Assembly (NCBI GenBank): GCA_029778615.1
Contig: JAKOPZ010000024.1
Coordinates: 1-64,000, forward strand
Origin: Chloroflexota bacterium
GTDB taxonomy: Bacteria; Chloroflexota; Anaerolineae; UBA4142; SHND01
Direction of reading: 5' to 3'
Length of the DNA: 64,000 nucleotides
Under the pieces are notes generated by a model that did no database searches, had not been told where the DNA came from, and worked only from the letters and a program-made list of their open reading frames with translations. This document shows, one piece after another, positions 54,259-63,248 of the stretch. The position numbers and the translations under genes are program-made. Numbering within the stretch: the stretch's first letter is position 1; each line of letters starts with the position of its first letter.

Positions 54259-54292
54259 AAATGGGAGCGATGTTGTTGCATCGCTCCCATTT
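54259..54292. terminator. bidirectional terminator between S8 and the small basic gene
   Basis: Fourteen-base arms (AAATGGGAGCGATG at 54259-54272 and its complement at 54279-54292) enclose TTGTTG. The genes on both sides converge on it. Confidence 0.85.
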
Positions 54293-54294
54293 CA

Positions 54295-54543
54295 TTATCT
54301 CGAAGATTTTGAGGCTTGCGGCGTATTGGCAATCTCGCGGTAATACCCTTCGACCTTTGTGCCGTCGGCGCGCGTATATCCGCCGACCCAAGTGCGCTGC
54401 CTCGAATGCGGCGCGGGTTTTTTCGATTTGTCATTGCTGCTGAATTTGTTGCTCTTGACACGCGATTGATTTTTTTTGTTGACGGCAGCGCGTTCCATTT
54501 TCCATGCGCGACCGCTTGGACGATTGTTGTTTTGTTTTGCCAT
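54295..54543 (-). CDS. small basic protein of unknown function
   Basis: The 82-residue protein is rich in Lys, Arg, Asn and Ser. It has a low-complexity first half and a C-terminal motif 'WVGGYTRADGTKVEGYYRE' that I have seen as a short repeat-like element in phage-related and bacterial small proteins. Its high charge suggests nucleic-acid binding, but this is only inference. GGAGG lies 4 nt before the ATG. It is transcribed toward the S8 terminator. Confidence 0.75.
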   Translation of the reverse strand: MAKQNNNRPSGRAWKMERAAVNKKNQSRVKSNKFSSNDKSKKPAPHSRQRTWVGGYTRADGTKVEGYYREIANTPQASKSSR

Positions 54544-54656
54544 AGTTCCTCCAAGTACGTAACGTTGTACGCGCGTGAACGTGACGCGCTTTTGATGCGC
54601 GAGCGGCAAGTGTGTTACAATCGCGTGAATGACTCTCTCCACAATCATAAACGCTT

Positions 54657-56228
54657 ATGAACCCATCCTCTACGCGCACTAAATTTCCGCGCCGCAGCGG
54701 CGTCGTTTTGCATCCCACTTCATTGCCCGGAAAATTTGGCATTGGCGATTTGGGCGATGCCGCGTATCAATTTGTTGATTGGCTCGCGGAGGCAGGGCAA
54801 AGCTATTGGCAAGTCTTGCCGCTTTCGCCAACGGGTTATGGCGATTCGCCGTATCAAGGACTGTCCGCGTTCGCGGGCAATCCCATGCTGCTCAGTCCCG
54901 AAAAATTATTGCAGCGCGGACATCTCGACGCGGGCGATTTGGAAACCGCGCCTGCCTTTCCAAACGAACGCGTGGATTTTGGTTGGCTCATCCCGTGGAA
55001 ATTTCAACTGCTCACGCGCGCGTACGAAAATTTCAAAACGCGCGCGTCGGACGAACAACGCGCCGCGTTTGATAATTTTTCCCTCGCGCAAGCCGCGTGG
55101 CTCGAAGATGCCGCGCTCTTTCTCGCGTTAAAAGAGACGCACAATCGCAGCGCGTGGTACGATTGGGAACCCGACCTGCGCGCGCGTGAGCCCCAAGCCA
55201 TCGCGCGCGCGAAACAAACGCTCGCCGATGAAATCGCGCGGCAAAAATATTTCCAGTGGATGTTTTATGAACAATGGCTCGCCGTCAAACAGTATGCGAA
55301 CGACAAAGGCATTGACATCATCGGCGATATTCCAATCTATGTCGCGCGCGATTGCTGTGATGTGTGGGCGAACCCGCAATTGTTCGCGCTGGATGAAAAC
55401 TTGAATCCCGAATTGGTTTCCGGTGTGCCGCCCGATTATTTCAGCGTGGACGGACAATTTTGGGGACATCCTTTGTATCGCTGGGATGTGATGGAACGCG
55501 AAGGATACAAATGGTGGATTGAACGATTCAAGAGTGTTTTCACGCTCGGCGATGTCGCGCGCATTGACCACTTTCGCGCGTTCTATAATTATTGGGAAAT
55601 TCCTGCCAATGCAAAAACCGCGCGCGAAGGACATTGGAAATACGGCGCGGGCGGAAAACTTTTTGACGCGGTGCAGCGAGCCCTTGGAGATGTCCGCATC
55701 ATCGCGGAAGATTTGGGCGACTTTGATACGGAATCGCGCGCGGGACTCGACGCGCTGTTGGAACAGTACAATTTTCCCGGAATGAAAATTATACAATTCG
55801 CGTTCGGAGGCACGAGCGAAGCCGCGTTTCTGCCGCACAATTACACGCGCGCGTGGGTGGTGTATACCGGCACGCACGACAACGATACCGCCGTCGGTTG
55901 GTGGAACAGCGCGAGCGAAAGCGAAAAACATTTTACGCGGCAGTATCTCAACACCGACGCGCATGACATTGCGTGGGACTTGATTCGCGCGGCGTGGGCA
56001 TCGGTTGCGAATACCGCATTGACGACGATGCAGGACATTTTGCGTCTGGGCAATGAGGCGCGCATGAATCTGCCCGGCGTTTCGGGTCCGCCGAATTGGT
56101 GCTGGCGAATGCAAAATGGCGCGGCAACTGACGCACTCGCCGTCGCGTTACGTGAAATGACGCACATTTACGGACGCACGGCGCCGCTGACGGAACTGCA
56201 GGATGCCCAAGAGCGTTTTAATACGTGA
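54657..56228 (+). CDS. malQ: 4-alpha-glucanotransferase (amylomaltase, GH77)
   Basis: The 523-residue protein is a standard-length bacterial GH77 enzyme. It has 'SGVVLHPTSLPGKFGIGDLG' at the start, 'IDIIGDIPIYVARDCCDVWA', the nucleophile Asp in 'VARIDHFRAFYNYW', the acid/base Glu in 'VRIIAEDLGD', and the stabilising Asp in 'YTGTHDNDTAVGWW'. It moves alpha-1,4-glucan segments between chains, working in glycogen or maltodextrin metabolism in the cytoplasm. A TACAAT (54616-54621) upstream is a possible -10. No other glycogen genes are adjacent. Confidence 0.97.
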   Translation: MNPSSTRTKFPRRSGVVLHPTSLPGKFGIGDLGDAAYQFVDWLAEAGQSYWQVLPLSPTGYGDSPYQGLSAFAGNPMLLSPEKLLQRGHLDAGDLETAPAFPNERVDFGWLIPWKFQLLTRAYENFKTRASDEQRAAFDNFSLAQAAWLEDAALFLALKETHNRSAWYDWEPDLRAREPQAIARAKQTLADEIARQKYFQWMFYEQWLAVKQYANDKGIDIIGDIPIYVARDCCDVWANPQLFALDENLNPELVSGVPPDYFSVDGQFWGHPLYRWDVMEREGYKWWIERFKSVFTLGDVARIDHFRAFYNYWEIPANAKTAREGHWKYGAGGKLFDAVQRALGDVRIIAEDLGDFDTESRAGLDALLEQYNFPGMKIIQFAFGGTSEAAFLPHNYTRAWVVYTGTHDNDTAVGWWNSASESEKHFTRQYLNTDAHDIAWDLIRAAWASVANTALTTMQDILRLGNEARMNLPGVSGPPNWCWRMQNGAATDALAVALREMTHIYGRTAPLTELQDAQERFNT

Positions 56229-56567
56229 TACGGGCAAAAAAGGGGCAGAAAATAATTTGCGCCTTTGCATCCCTTGTGCTACTATCGCCCCCGCTTCACG
56301 AGAGGCGAAACGCCAATTGGCGGATTTTCCCGTTTCGCTCTCGCTTCACCCGGTCATTGTGAAATTTTTGTAACGTGGCAATTCCCGCCTGTATCCATTC
56401 CACGTCAAGCAGAGAAACGTTTCGGGTTTCTCCCGCTCACCGTTCACGCTTCCCCCGTCCCGTTGAAAAGCTTGCGCGCAAGGCACGTTTGCGCGTGATG
56501 GATTTGTACGGGGATGGGCGCGTTTCCTCCGCCCTGAACGGTAGTCCCGACAAGGAGATTGCAAGTT
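56229..56567 (+). other. 339-bp region: promoter and long leader of the glycosidase gene
   Basis: TTGCGC (56257-56262) and TACTAT (56280-56285) with a 17-bp spacer form a promoter, giving a leader of about 275 nt. The leader contains a bulged hairpin (CGAGAGGCGAAACG... with ...CGTTTCGCTCTCG, about 56300-56343). I do not recognise a known riboswitch. No gene is supported. Confidence 0.55.
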
Positions 56568-59495
56568 TTGAATGCTCAATCTAATCCCGCTCAAGGATTC
56601 GCGAATTGGTTTCGCAAGCACCCCGGCACGGCGCTGGTCTATTTTATTGTCTTGCCGCTGATGGCGTGTGCGGTCTTGATGCTGCCGCCCATCGCGCTGC
56701 CTGCGCGCATCGCTAACGCGGGCTATATCTCTGTTAACCCCAAAGGCACCACCGTCACCAACGCGGACGGATTCGAAATTACGATTCCCGAAAACGCCGT
56801 CAAGAACGGGACCTCGATTCGCGTTTCCACACAGTCACTGGAAAATTTCCAAAAGAGCGATTTGGCGCGCACCCTGCCCATGTATCTCGAACCGCGCAGT
56901 GCGTTGTATCAATTGTCGCTGCAAGGCGAACAGCCGCAGCAGACGCAATTGATGGTGCCGCTGCCGACGGACGTGGATTCGTACGACACGCTCGATTTGT
57001 TTGCGTTATGGAATCAACGCTGGTTCAAAATTCCGTTCTATATGAATATGGACGACGAACGATTTGAATCCACGTTGAACTTTGCCCCCGAAGCCGTGTT
57101 GGTCGTAAACACGCTGCCGCTCGCGCCGGTGATTGCTTCCAACATTCCGAACCGTACCACGCCTTCAGACCAGATGGATAATTTGTTGGTGCAGGTCAAT
57201 CCGCAAGGGCTGCAAATTGCCGATGAAGGAAGTATTGCCGGAGACCCCGTAAGCATTCAGGAAACCAATCCCGTATCGGTGTTTGCGGTATTGCCAACCG
57301 TGACCAATGTGGACGCGAACGGCGTGCGGACAGATTTGGTCGGGAACATGATGGTTGACGACGCACAGCGCGCCGCGCACATTAGCGCGTTGGTGGACCT
57401 CGCGGTGCAGCGAGTCTATCGCGGCTATAACATTTCGTACGAAGGAGTGAGCGCGAGCGACGAACCGTACTTTACCGCATTCATCAAAGACCTCGCGCGC
57501 GAACTGCACGCGAAACAAAAAATTCTGAGCGTCACGTTACCCGCACCCACACCTATCTCCGAAGAGGAATTTGACACGGGTGGTTACAACTGGGCGCTCA
57601 TCGGGCGTTACGCCGACCAAGTAAAAATTCCGCTGTTGAGCGACCCGGGCGCGTATGACGGTGAACCGTCGCTGCAATACCAATATCTCAAATGGGCAGT
57701 CAGTCAAATTGACCGCAGTCGAATTCAATTGCTCGCGTCGGTGCAAGGACGTGACAGTACTGCCCAATCCTTTTCACCCGTACAGTTTGGCGACGCGTTG
57801 AAACTGGTCGGCGCGGTGAATGTGCCGCCGGACGCGCAGCCCGGTACCAAAGTGACGTTAGAATTGCAAACCCTCAAAGACGCGGGCGGTATTCAAGTGA
57901 ACGAAGCGAGCGGTCTGTTTTATTTCAATTATCAAGATAAAGCCGGCGTCGCGCATACCGTCTGGCTCGAAAACGCGGACTCGCTTGCCAAGAAAATTTC
58001 GTACGCGCTGCAATTTAATCTCGGCGGCGTCGCGTTGAGTGATTACGACGCGCAATCGAAAATTGACGAACGCATTTGGACGGTGCTCGAAAATTACAAA
58101 TCCATGCAGCCCACAGTAGTTGAAAATCGGTTACAGTTGGTATGGAGCGTGGATAAAAATCAAATCGGCACTTCGTCCGTCACCGACCCAAAAATTACAT
58201 GGAACGCGCCCAAAGATGGCGACCAACATCAAGTTGAAGTAGCGCTTTCGGTGGATGGCGGTGTCACTGCCGGTCAACCGGTGGGCAGTGTGGTGAAACT
58301 CGCGCAGCTTGCGCCAACACCGAAACCAACCGAGCCGCCCGAAGCGACGCAACCGCCGGCAAAAGTACAACCGACCAAAGCGCCCGCGAACAATGCGCCA
58401 AAACCGACAACACAGCCTGCCGCGAATCCGACGCCGAAACCGCCGCCTCCGCCATCGGGAGGAAATTTCAGCGGACAAAATCTTTTCAATTACGGCATTC
58501 AATTGGATTGGACCAACAAAGACCGCGATGCGGAATTGAGTCAGGTCAATAACATGGGTTTCCGCTGGGTCAAGATTCAAGTGCGTTGGTGCGATATGGA
58601 AGGTTCGCGCGGCAACGCCGATTTGGGCTCGACGGATGATTTCATCAACAAAGCCGCCGCGCACGGCGTCAAGGTCATCTTTAGTGTCGTGTGTGCGCCC
58701 GCGTGGTCTCGCGCAGATGGCGGCGCGGGCGGTTCCGGTCCGCCGGACGATATGCAGGATGCAGCAAATTTCATGGGCGGACTCGCGGGCAAATACTGCA
58801 ACAGCGCGCTCGGCGCGATTGAAGTATGGAACGAACACAATCTTTTGACCGAATGGCATGGCAAACCGTTGTCCGCCGCGTTGTATATGGACATGCTCAA
58901 GAAATCATACGCTTCCATCAAAGCGGCATGTCCGAGCATCGTCGTCATTTCCGGCGCGCCAACGCCAACCGGTTGGAATGACGGCGTAGTCGCAACTGAT
59001 GACGCGGTGTTCCTCGAGCAGATGTATCAAAACGGACTGAAAGATTATTCCGACGCGATTGGCGCGCATCCGAGTGGTTTCAATGTGCCCGCGCTGTGCA
59101 ACATTCTCGACCCCGCGTGCAATCGCCCCGAAGCATCATTCCGCGCACCGTTCGATAGTCGCCATCACAGTTGGGGCTTTTTGGGAACGATGTTGACCTA
59201 TCGCCAAATTATGGTTTCGCACGGTGACGGCAACAAACAAATTTGGCCCACCGAATTTGGCTGGCCCACGCACACGGGCGGTTCCTGCGGCGGTGGTCCC
59301 TGTCATCCGGCTGGCGCGGACAATTCTCCCGAACAAGCCGCGCAGTGGTATGTGGAAGCCTATCAATGGGCAAAGCAGCAGGGCTGGGTCGGCGTGATGA
59401 CCGCATGGCAGTTGGACTTTGACCGAGGCGAACTCGATGCGTTTCGCATTCTCGGAAAACCGGCGTACGACGCGCTGGCGGGAATGCCAAAGTAG
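56568..59495 (+). CDS. membrane-anchored protein with two glycosidase-like domains
   Basis: The ~975-residue protein has an N-terminal membrane segment (about residues 22-48). A beta domain comes next, then a GH18-like barrel region with 'YRGYNISYEGVS', where the family has DxxDxDxE, so only the Glu is retained. A Pro/Thr/Lys linker (about 585-640) leads to a C-terminal GH39/GH5-like barrel with 'AIEVWNEHNLLTEWHG' (acid/base Glu after Asn) and 'IWPTEFGWPTHTGG' (nucleophile Glu). I prefer the TTG at 56568, 10 nt after AAGGAG, over a TTG at 56559. It probably acts on extracellular polysaccharide, perhaps its own envelope glycan. Confidence 0.85.
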   Translation: MNAQSNPAQGFANWFRKHPGTALVYFIVLPLMACAVLMLPPIALPARIANAGYISVNPKGTTVTNADGFEITIPENAVKNGTSIRVSTQSLENFQKSDLARTLPMYLEPRSALYQLSLQGEQPQQTQLMVPLPTDVDSYDTLDLFALWNQRWFKIPFYMNMDDERFESTLNFAPEAVLVVNTLPLAPVIASNIPNRTTPSDQMDNLLVQVNPQGLQIADEGSIAGDPVSIQETNPVSVFAVLPTVTNVDANGVRTDLVGNMMVDDAQRAAHISALVDLAVQRVYRGYNISYEGVSASDEPYFTAFIKDLARELHAKQKILSVTLPAPTPISEEEFDTGGYNWALIGRYADQVKIPLLSDPGAYDGEPSLQYQYLKWAVSQIDRSRIQLLASVQGRDSTAQSFSPVQFGDALKLVGAVNVPPDAQPGTKVTLELQTLKDAGGIQVNEASGLFYFNYQDKAGVAHTVWLENADSLAKKISYALQFNLGGVALSDYDAQSKIDERIWTVLENYKSMQPTVVENRLQLVWSVDKNQIGTSSVTDPKITWNAPKDGDQHQVEVALSVDGGVTAGQPVGSVVKLAQLAPTPKPTEPPEATQPPAKVQPTKAPANNAPKPTTQPAANPTPKPPPPPSGGNFSGQNLFNYGIQLDWTNKDRDAELSQVNNMGFRWVKIQVRWCDMEGSRGNADLGSTDDFINKAAAHGVKVIFSVVCAPAWSRADGGAGGSGPPDDMQDAANFMGGLAGKYCNSALGAIEVWNEHNLLTEWHGKPLSAALYMDMLKKSYASIKAACPSIVVISGAPTPTGWNDGVVATDDAVFLEQMYQNGLKDYSDAIGAHPSGFNVPALCNILDPACNRPEASFRAPFDSRHHSWGFLGTMLTYRQIMVSHGDGNKQIWPTEFGWPTHTGGSCGGGPCHPAGADNSPEQAAQWYVEAYQWAKQQGWVGVMTAWQLDFDRGELDAFRILGKPAYDALAGMPK

Positions 59496-59556
59496 AAAAT
59501 CGAAAAAGCAGCGACGCAAAAAACGCTCGCTGCTTTTTTATTTTCGCGAACACGGA

Positions 59557-59562
59557 TATACT
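59557..59562 (+). promoter_or_regulatory. -10 hexamer TATACT before the ProRS-like gene
   Basis: TATACT ends 7 nt before the ATG at 59570, with no Shine-Dalgarno between them, which suggests a leaderless mRNA. Confidence 0.5.
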
Positions 59563-59569
59563 TGCTGCG

Positions 59570-61069
59570 ATGCGTTACTCTCAACTCTTTGCCAAGACCA
59601 AACGTGATGCGCCCGCCGACATCACAGACGAAACATTGCGGCTCGCCTTTCGCGCGGGCTTGATTCGTCCCCTCGAACGCGGTCAATTCATTTATCTGCC
59701 GCTCGCCGCGAACGTAATCGCGCAAATGCTTGCCATGCTGCGCGGGGATTTGCGCGAATTGGGCGCGCAGGAAATTCGCGGCACGCCGCAGCTTGATTTT
59801 CAAGCCCTCGCTGCGGCGGAACTCTATTCGTATAAACACATGCCCGCGCGCGTGTACTGGCGCAGCGGCGGCGTTACGCGTTTGCATCTTGTATCGCTGG
59901 AAACCAGCTTTGACACGGCAAACGAAACGGTGCAGGCGTTTGAAAAAACAGCGCGCGATTTTTTCGAATACGCGGGCGTCGAACCGCAGGTGGCGCGCGA
60001 TGTAGGCGATGCGCGCATGTGGTACGCGATAGCGCCGCAGTTGAATCTCGAAATTTTGAAAAGTGATTCTTACGCGGCGACGCGCGCGGCGGCGACTCTA
60101 TTCAAAGCGCCCGCGCCGCAAGAACCACCCCTCCCGCTGGAACAAGTGGAAACACCGCACTGCGACACCATCGAAGCGCTCGCGCGCTTTTTGAACGTAC
60201 CCGCGAGCCGCACGGCAAAAGCCCTTTTTTATTCTACCGGCGAGCAGATTATCTTTGCAGTGATTCGCGGCGATTTGCAGATTGATGAAGAAAAAATCAA
60301 ACGCGCGTTGGGTGTACAAACGCTGCGCTGGGCGACGGATGACGAAATCGCGCGTGTCGGCGCGACGCCGGGCTATGCCTCGCCCATCCACACGCGCGGG
60401 GCAATCATTATCGTGGATGATTCAATTGTGAATTCGCCCAACCTCGTCGCCGGCGCGAACAAGGCGGGCTATCACATTTTGAACACGAACGTCCCGCGTG
60501 ATTACAAACCGAATGTTGTCACCGATATTGCTCTCGCCCGTGTCGGCGATACCGCGCCGATGGGAAACGGAACGCTTGAGCTTGTACGCGGCGTCGCGCT
60601 CGGAACGCTTTCGGCGCCGCGCGCGCTGGACGCGAATTTTCTCGACGTGAACGGCAAGACGCAAAAACAAATCGCCGTCAGTATGGAACTGAACCTGGGC
60701 GCGATTTTGCTCGCGCATCTCGCGGCGCATCACGACGACAAAGGCATTGTCTGGTCGCGTTCCATTGCGCCCTATGATGCCTACATTGTCGCTTTGAACG
60801 CCGACAAACCCGAAGTCGCGGACGCGCTCGAAAAAGTGGACGACGCGCTGACGCTCGCGGGTTTGGAATCCCTCATTGATGACCGTAATGAAAGCGCGGG
60901 CGTCAAATTTAACGACGCGGATTTGATTGGTCTGCCACTGCGTATCACCATCGGACCGAAAACAGTCGCGCAAGGCGCTGTGGAAATCAAAACGCGCACC
61001 GAACCAAGTGCGCGCGTGGTTGCGTTGGAAGCGGTGGGCGACGAGTTGAACAAGTGGATTGGAATTTGA
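59570..61069 (+). CDS. ProRS-like protein with YbaK-type editing domain but degenerate catalytic core
   Basis: The 499-residue protein follows bacterial prolyl-tRNA synthetase from end to end: 'RAGLIRPLERGQFIYLPLA', 'LRELGAQEI', a YbaK/INS editing insertion (about residues 185-345, 'GANKAGYHILNTNVPRDYK') and the anticodon-binding end ('DDRNESAGVKFNDADLIGLP'). However, about 50 residues after motif 1 are missing, including the T-x-E-E proline loop. The motif 2 segment FRDE...R is replaced by 'ARVYWRSGG', and the GCYGIGV-SR motif 3 by 'AVSMELNLGAILLA'. Aminoacylation is therefore unlikely. The editing domain looks more intact, so it may clear mischarged tRNA. No second proS is in view. Confidence 0.8.
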   Translation: MRYSQLFAKTKRDAPADITDETLRLAFRAGLIRPLERGQFIYLPLAANVIAQMLAMLRGDLRELGAQEIRGTPQLDFQALAAAELYSYKHMPARVYWRSGGVTRLHLVSLETSFDTANETVQAFEKTARDFFEYAGVEPQVARDVGDARMWYAIAPQLNLEILKSDSYAATRAAATLFKAPAPQEPPLPLEQVETPHCDTIEALARFLNVPASRTAKALFYSTGEQIIFAVIRGDLQIDEEKIKRALGVQTLRWATDDEIARVGATPGYASPIHTRGAIIIVDDSIVNSPNLVAGANKAGYHILNTNVPRDYKPNVVTDIALARVGDTAPMGNGTLELVRGVALGTLSAPRALDANFLDVNGKTQKQIAVSMELNLGAILLAHLAAHHDDKGIVWSRSIAPYDAYIVALNADKPEVADALEKVDDALTLAGLESLIDDRNESAGVKFNDADLIGLPLRITIGPKTVAQGAVEIKTRTEPSARVVALEAVGDELNKWIGI

Positions 61070-61647
61070 TGCTGCGGATTTTTTTATTTGGCTTGTTGGG
61101 GCTTGGCGCATGGATTGGCTTGCACGTAACGTGGACGATTCGTTCCGGGTTAGAGGCACAGCCGCGTCCTTCGGATGTGGCGGTGATTTTGGGTACGCGC
61201 GTTTCGCCAAATGGTGTGCCTTCGTTTTGGCTGCGCGGACGCCTTGAGCGCGGACTGGAATTGTATCAAGCAGGCACGGTGAAACATATCATCGTGAGCG
61301 GCGGACTCGGGCGCGAGGGACACCAAGAAGCCGACGTAATGCGCGAGTACCTGATTGCGCGCGGGGTTCCCGCCGAAAAAATCTTTACCGACCGCGCGGG
61401 CGATGATACGTTTGCCACCGCGCGGAACGCGAAAAAAATTATGGACGCGCAAAATTTCCAATCGGCGGTGATTGTTTCGCATTACTATCATCTTCCGCGT
61501 GCGCAGCTCGCGTTCAAACGGTTCGGTATTGTCAACGTGTCCGCGTCGGGCGTGGTCACAAACCCGCGTTGGAAGGATGTGGGCAATCTGCTGCGCGAGT
61601 TTGCCGCGTTTTATTTTTATGCGCTGAGGAATTATGCCGCGACGTAA
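61069..61647 (+). CDS. YdcF/SanA family (DUF218) membrane protein
   Basis: The 192-residue protein has an N-terminal membrane segment (about residues 2-22) and a DUF218 domain ('DVAVILGTRVSPNG', 'IIVSGGLGREGHQEADVMRE', 'EKIFTDRAGDDTFATARNAK', 'IVSHYYHLPRAQLAF'). Members are linked to envelope integrity, possibly acting on lipid-linked intermediates, but no activity is firmly known. Its ATG shares one base with the TGA of the ProRS-like gene and its end overlaps era by 14 bases, so the three form one translationally coupled unit. Confidence 0.9.
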   Translation: MLRIFLFGLLGLGAWIGLHVTWTIRSGLEAQPRPSDVAVILGTRVSPNGVPSFWLRGRLERGLELYQAGTVKHIIVSGGLGREGHQEADVMREYLIARGVPAEKIFTDRAGDDTFATARNAKKIMDAQNFQSAVIVSHYYHLPRAQLAFKRFGIVNVSASGVVTNPRWKDVGNLLREFAAFYFYALRNYAAT

Positions 61648-62572
61648 ACAAGAATCCCCAAAGGACCCAAGTGCCGAATCACCCCCAGTCCATCGCGCGG
61701 GCTTTTGTGCCATCGTCGGACGTCCGAACGTGGGCAAGTCCACGCTGTTGAATTTGTACGTCGGCGCCAAAGTCACAATTGTTTCCGACAAACCGCAGAC
61801 GACGCGCCGCGTGGTGCGCGGCATTTTGACGCGTCCCGACGCGCAAATTGTGTTTGTAGACACGCCCGGCATTCATCGCCCCATTCACCCGCTTGGAAAA
61901 TTTATGGTGCGTTCGGCGGCGGACACGCTCGACGATGTGGATGTTGTCGTGTTCGTCGTAGACGGCTCCAAGATGCCGACGCGCGAAGATGAAGACATTG
62001 CCGAAATGTTGAATGACCGCGTACGCGTCCCGGTGCTGCTCGCATTGAATAAAGTAGATTTGCTTAAACGCGATGCCATCGGCGAAATCACACAGGCATT
62101 TTTTGATTTGGTGGAACACGAAGATTGGATGCGGATTTCGGCGACGAAAAAAGACAATACGGATAAACTTTTGGAAATGATTTTGACGCGTCTGCCCGAA
62201 GGTCCCGCGCTGTTTCCCGAAGATGAAATCACCGATACGCCGATGCAATTTCTCGCGGCAGAGCTCGTGCGCGAACAATTGCTCATCAATACGCGTCAAG
62301 AAATTCCGCACTCGATTGCGGTGCAGGTGGACGAATGGGAAGAACGTTCCGCGCAGTTGACGTATGTGTCCGCGACAATTTGGGTGGAAAAAGACTCACA
62401 AAAGGCGATTGTGATTGGCGAACGCGGCAGCATGTTGAAAAAAGTAGGACAAGCCGCGCGCAAAGAAATCGAAGCATGGCTCGGACATCAAGTGTATTTG
62501 GAACTCATCGTCAAAGTGCGTCAACAGTGGCGGCGCGATGACCGAATGCTGCGTGAGTTGGGCTATGAATGA
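61634..62572 (+). CDS. era: GTPase Era
   Basis: The 312-residue protein has the G1 motif 'IVGRPNVGKSTLLN', switch region 'SDKPQTTRRVVRG', G3 'DTPGIH', G4 'NKVD' and G5 'SATKKDNTDKL'. The C-terminal KH domain contains 'IWVEKDSQKAIVIGERGSML' and 'LELIVKVRQQWRRDDRMLR'. Era binds 16S rRNA and helps assemble the 30S subunit. The N-terminal ~20 residues are a short basic extension. Its overlap with the DUF218 gene places it in an operon with the ProRS-like gene. Confidence 0.97.
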   Translation: MPRRKQESPKDPSAESPPVHRAGFCAIVGRPNVGKSTLLNLYVGAKVTIVSDKPQTTRRVVRGILTRPDAQIVFVDTPGIHRPIHPLGKFMVRSAADTLDDVDVVVFVVDGSKMPTREDEDIAEMLNDRVRVPVLLALNKVDLLKRDAIGEITQAFFDLVEHEDWMRISATKKDNTDKLLEMILTRLPEGPALFPEDEITDTPMQFLAAELVREQLLINTRQEIPHSIAVQVDEWEERSAQLTYVSATIWVEKDSQKAIVIGERGSMLKKVGQAARKEIEAWLGHQVYLELIVKVRQQWRRDDRMLRELGYE

Positions 62573-62604
62573 GAGTTATAAAAATGGACAGGACAAATTT
62601 CTCA

Positions 62605-62632
62605 TTGAGTGAATTCTTGAACACGCGATAAT
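62605..62632 (+). promoter_or_regulatory. promoter of the 62671 gene
   Basis: TTGAGT (62605-62610) and GATAAT (62627-62632) are 16 bp apart, followed by a ~35-nt leader with AGGAG before the ATG at 62671. Confidence 0.5.
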
Positions 62633-62670
62633 GGAGTGTCTCATTTATTCCCGGCCTCACAGGAGCAGAT

Positions 62671-63183
62671 ATGTATCAATTCAAGTTTCTTCAACGACTG
62701 GCGGCATTGGTGGTGCTGCTGCTTGCCGTCACGTCCGTGTTTGCAATCCCCGCGTTAGCGGGACCGCCCGTCAAAGGTGCAATCTTTACAACAGACGCAT
62801 CGTGTGGGGTGGTCAACGCCAACCATTATGACTTGAAAGAAGATGTTTATTTGGTTGGCGGTCCGGCAAAACCGGGTGCGGCAGGGTTGCCGGACGGGTA
62901 CTATTATCTCAAGATTACGGCACCGAACGGCAAGCTGTTGGGAACGAGTGTTGGGAGCGGCAACGATACCCCGATTCATGTGACCAACGGTGAATTCGAC
63001 CAATGCTACAATTTGTATTCGCTGCTTGTTCGCGCGAGCGATGGCACGACAGGTTATGACGATACACCGAACAACGGAGGCGAATACAAAGTGTGGGTGA
63101 GCAACGAGTCGAGCTTTAGGAATAACAGCACCAAGACGGATAATTTTCAGGTGACTCCCGGCGAAGTCATCGGTCCGTTCTAG
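62671..63183 (+). CDS. secreted protein of unknown function
   Basis: The 170-residue protein begins with a signal peptide ('LAALVVLLLAVTSVFAIPALA', cleavage after 'ALA'). The mature part of about 135 residues is polar and beta-rich, with 'LPDGYYYLKITAPNGKLLGT' and 'GGEYKVWVSNES', like a compact Ig-like or prealbumin-type sandwich, and two cysteines. I do not recognise a family. AGGAG lies about 6 nt before the ATG. It has its own promoter and terminator. Confidence 0.85.
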   Translation: MYQFKFLQRLAALVVLLLAVTSVFAIPALAGPPVKGAIFTTDASCGVVNANHYDLKEDVYLVGGPAKPGAAGLPDGYYYLKITAPNGKLLGTSVGSGNDTPIHVTNGEFDQCYNLYSLLVRASDGTTGYDDTPNNGGEYKVWVSNESSFRNNSTKTDNFQVTPGEVIGPF

Positions 63184-63200
63184 GAAAATTTTTAGAGTAA

Positions 63201-63248
63201 AATAGGACTTGCGCTTTTGTGTTACACAGCGCAAGTCCTATTTTTTTT
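63201..63248 (+). terminator. terminator directly before the GrpB gene
   Basis: Fourteen-base arms (63201-63214 and 63229-63242) enclose a loop that itself contains TGTG-TTA-CACA. Eight T's follow and run straight into the ATG at 63249. Confidence 0.85.
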
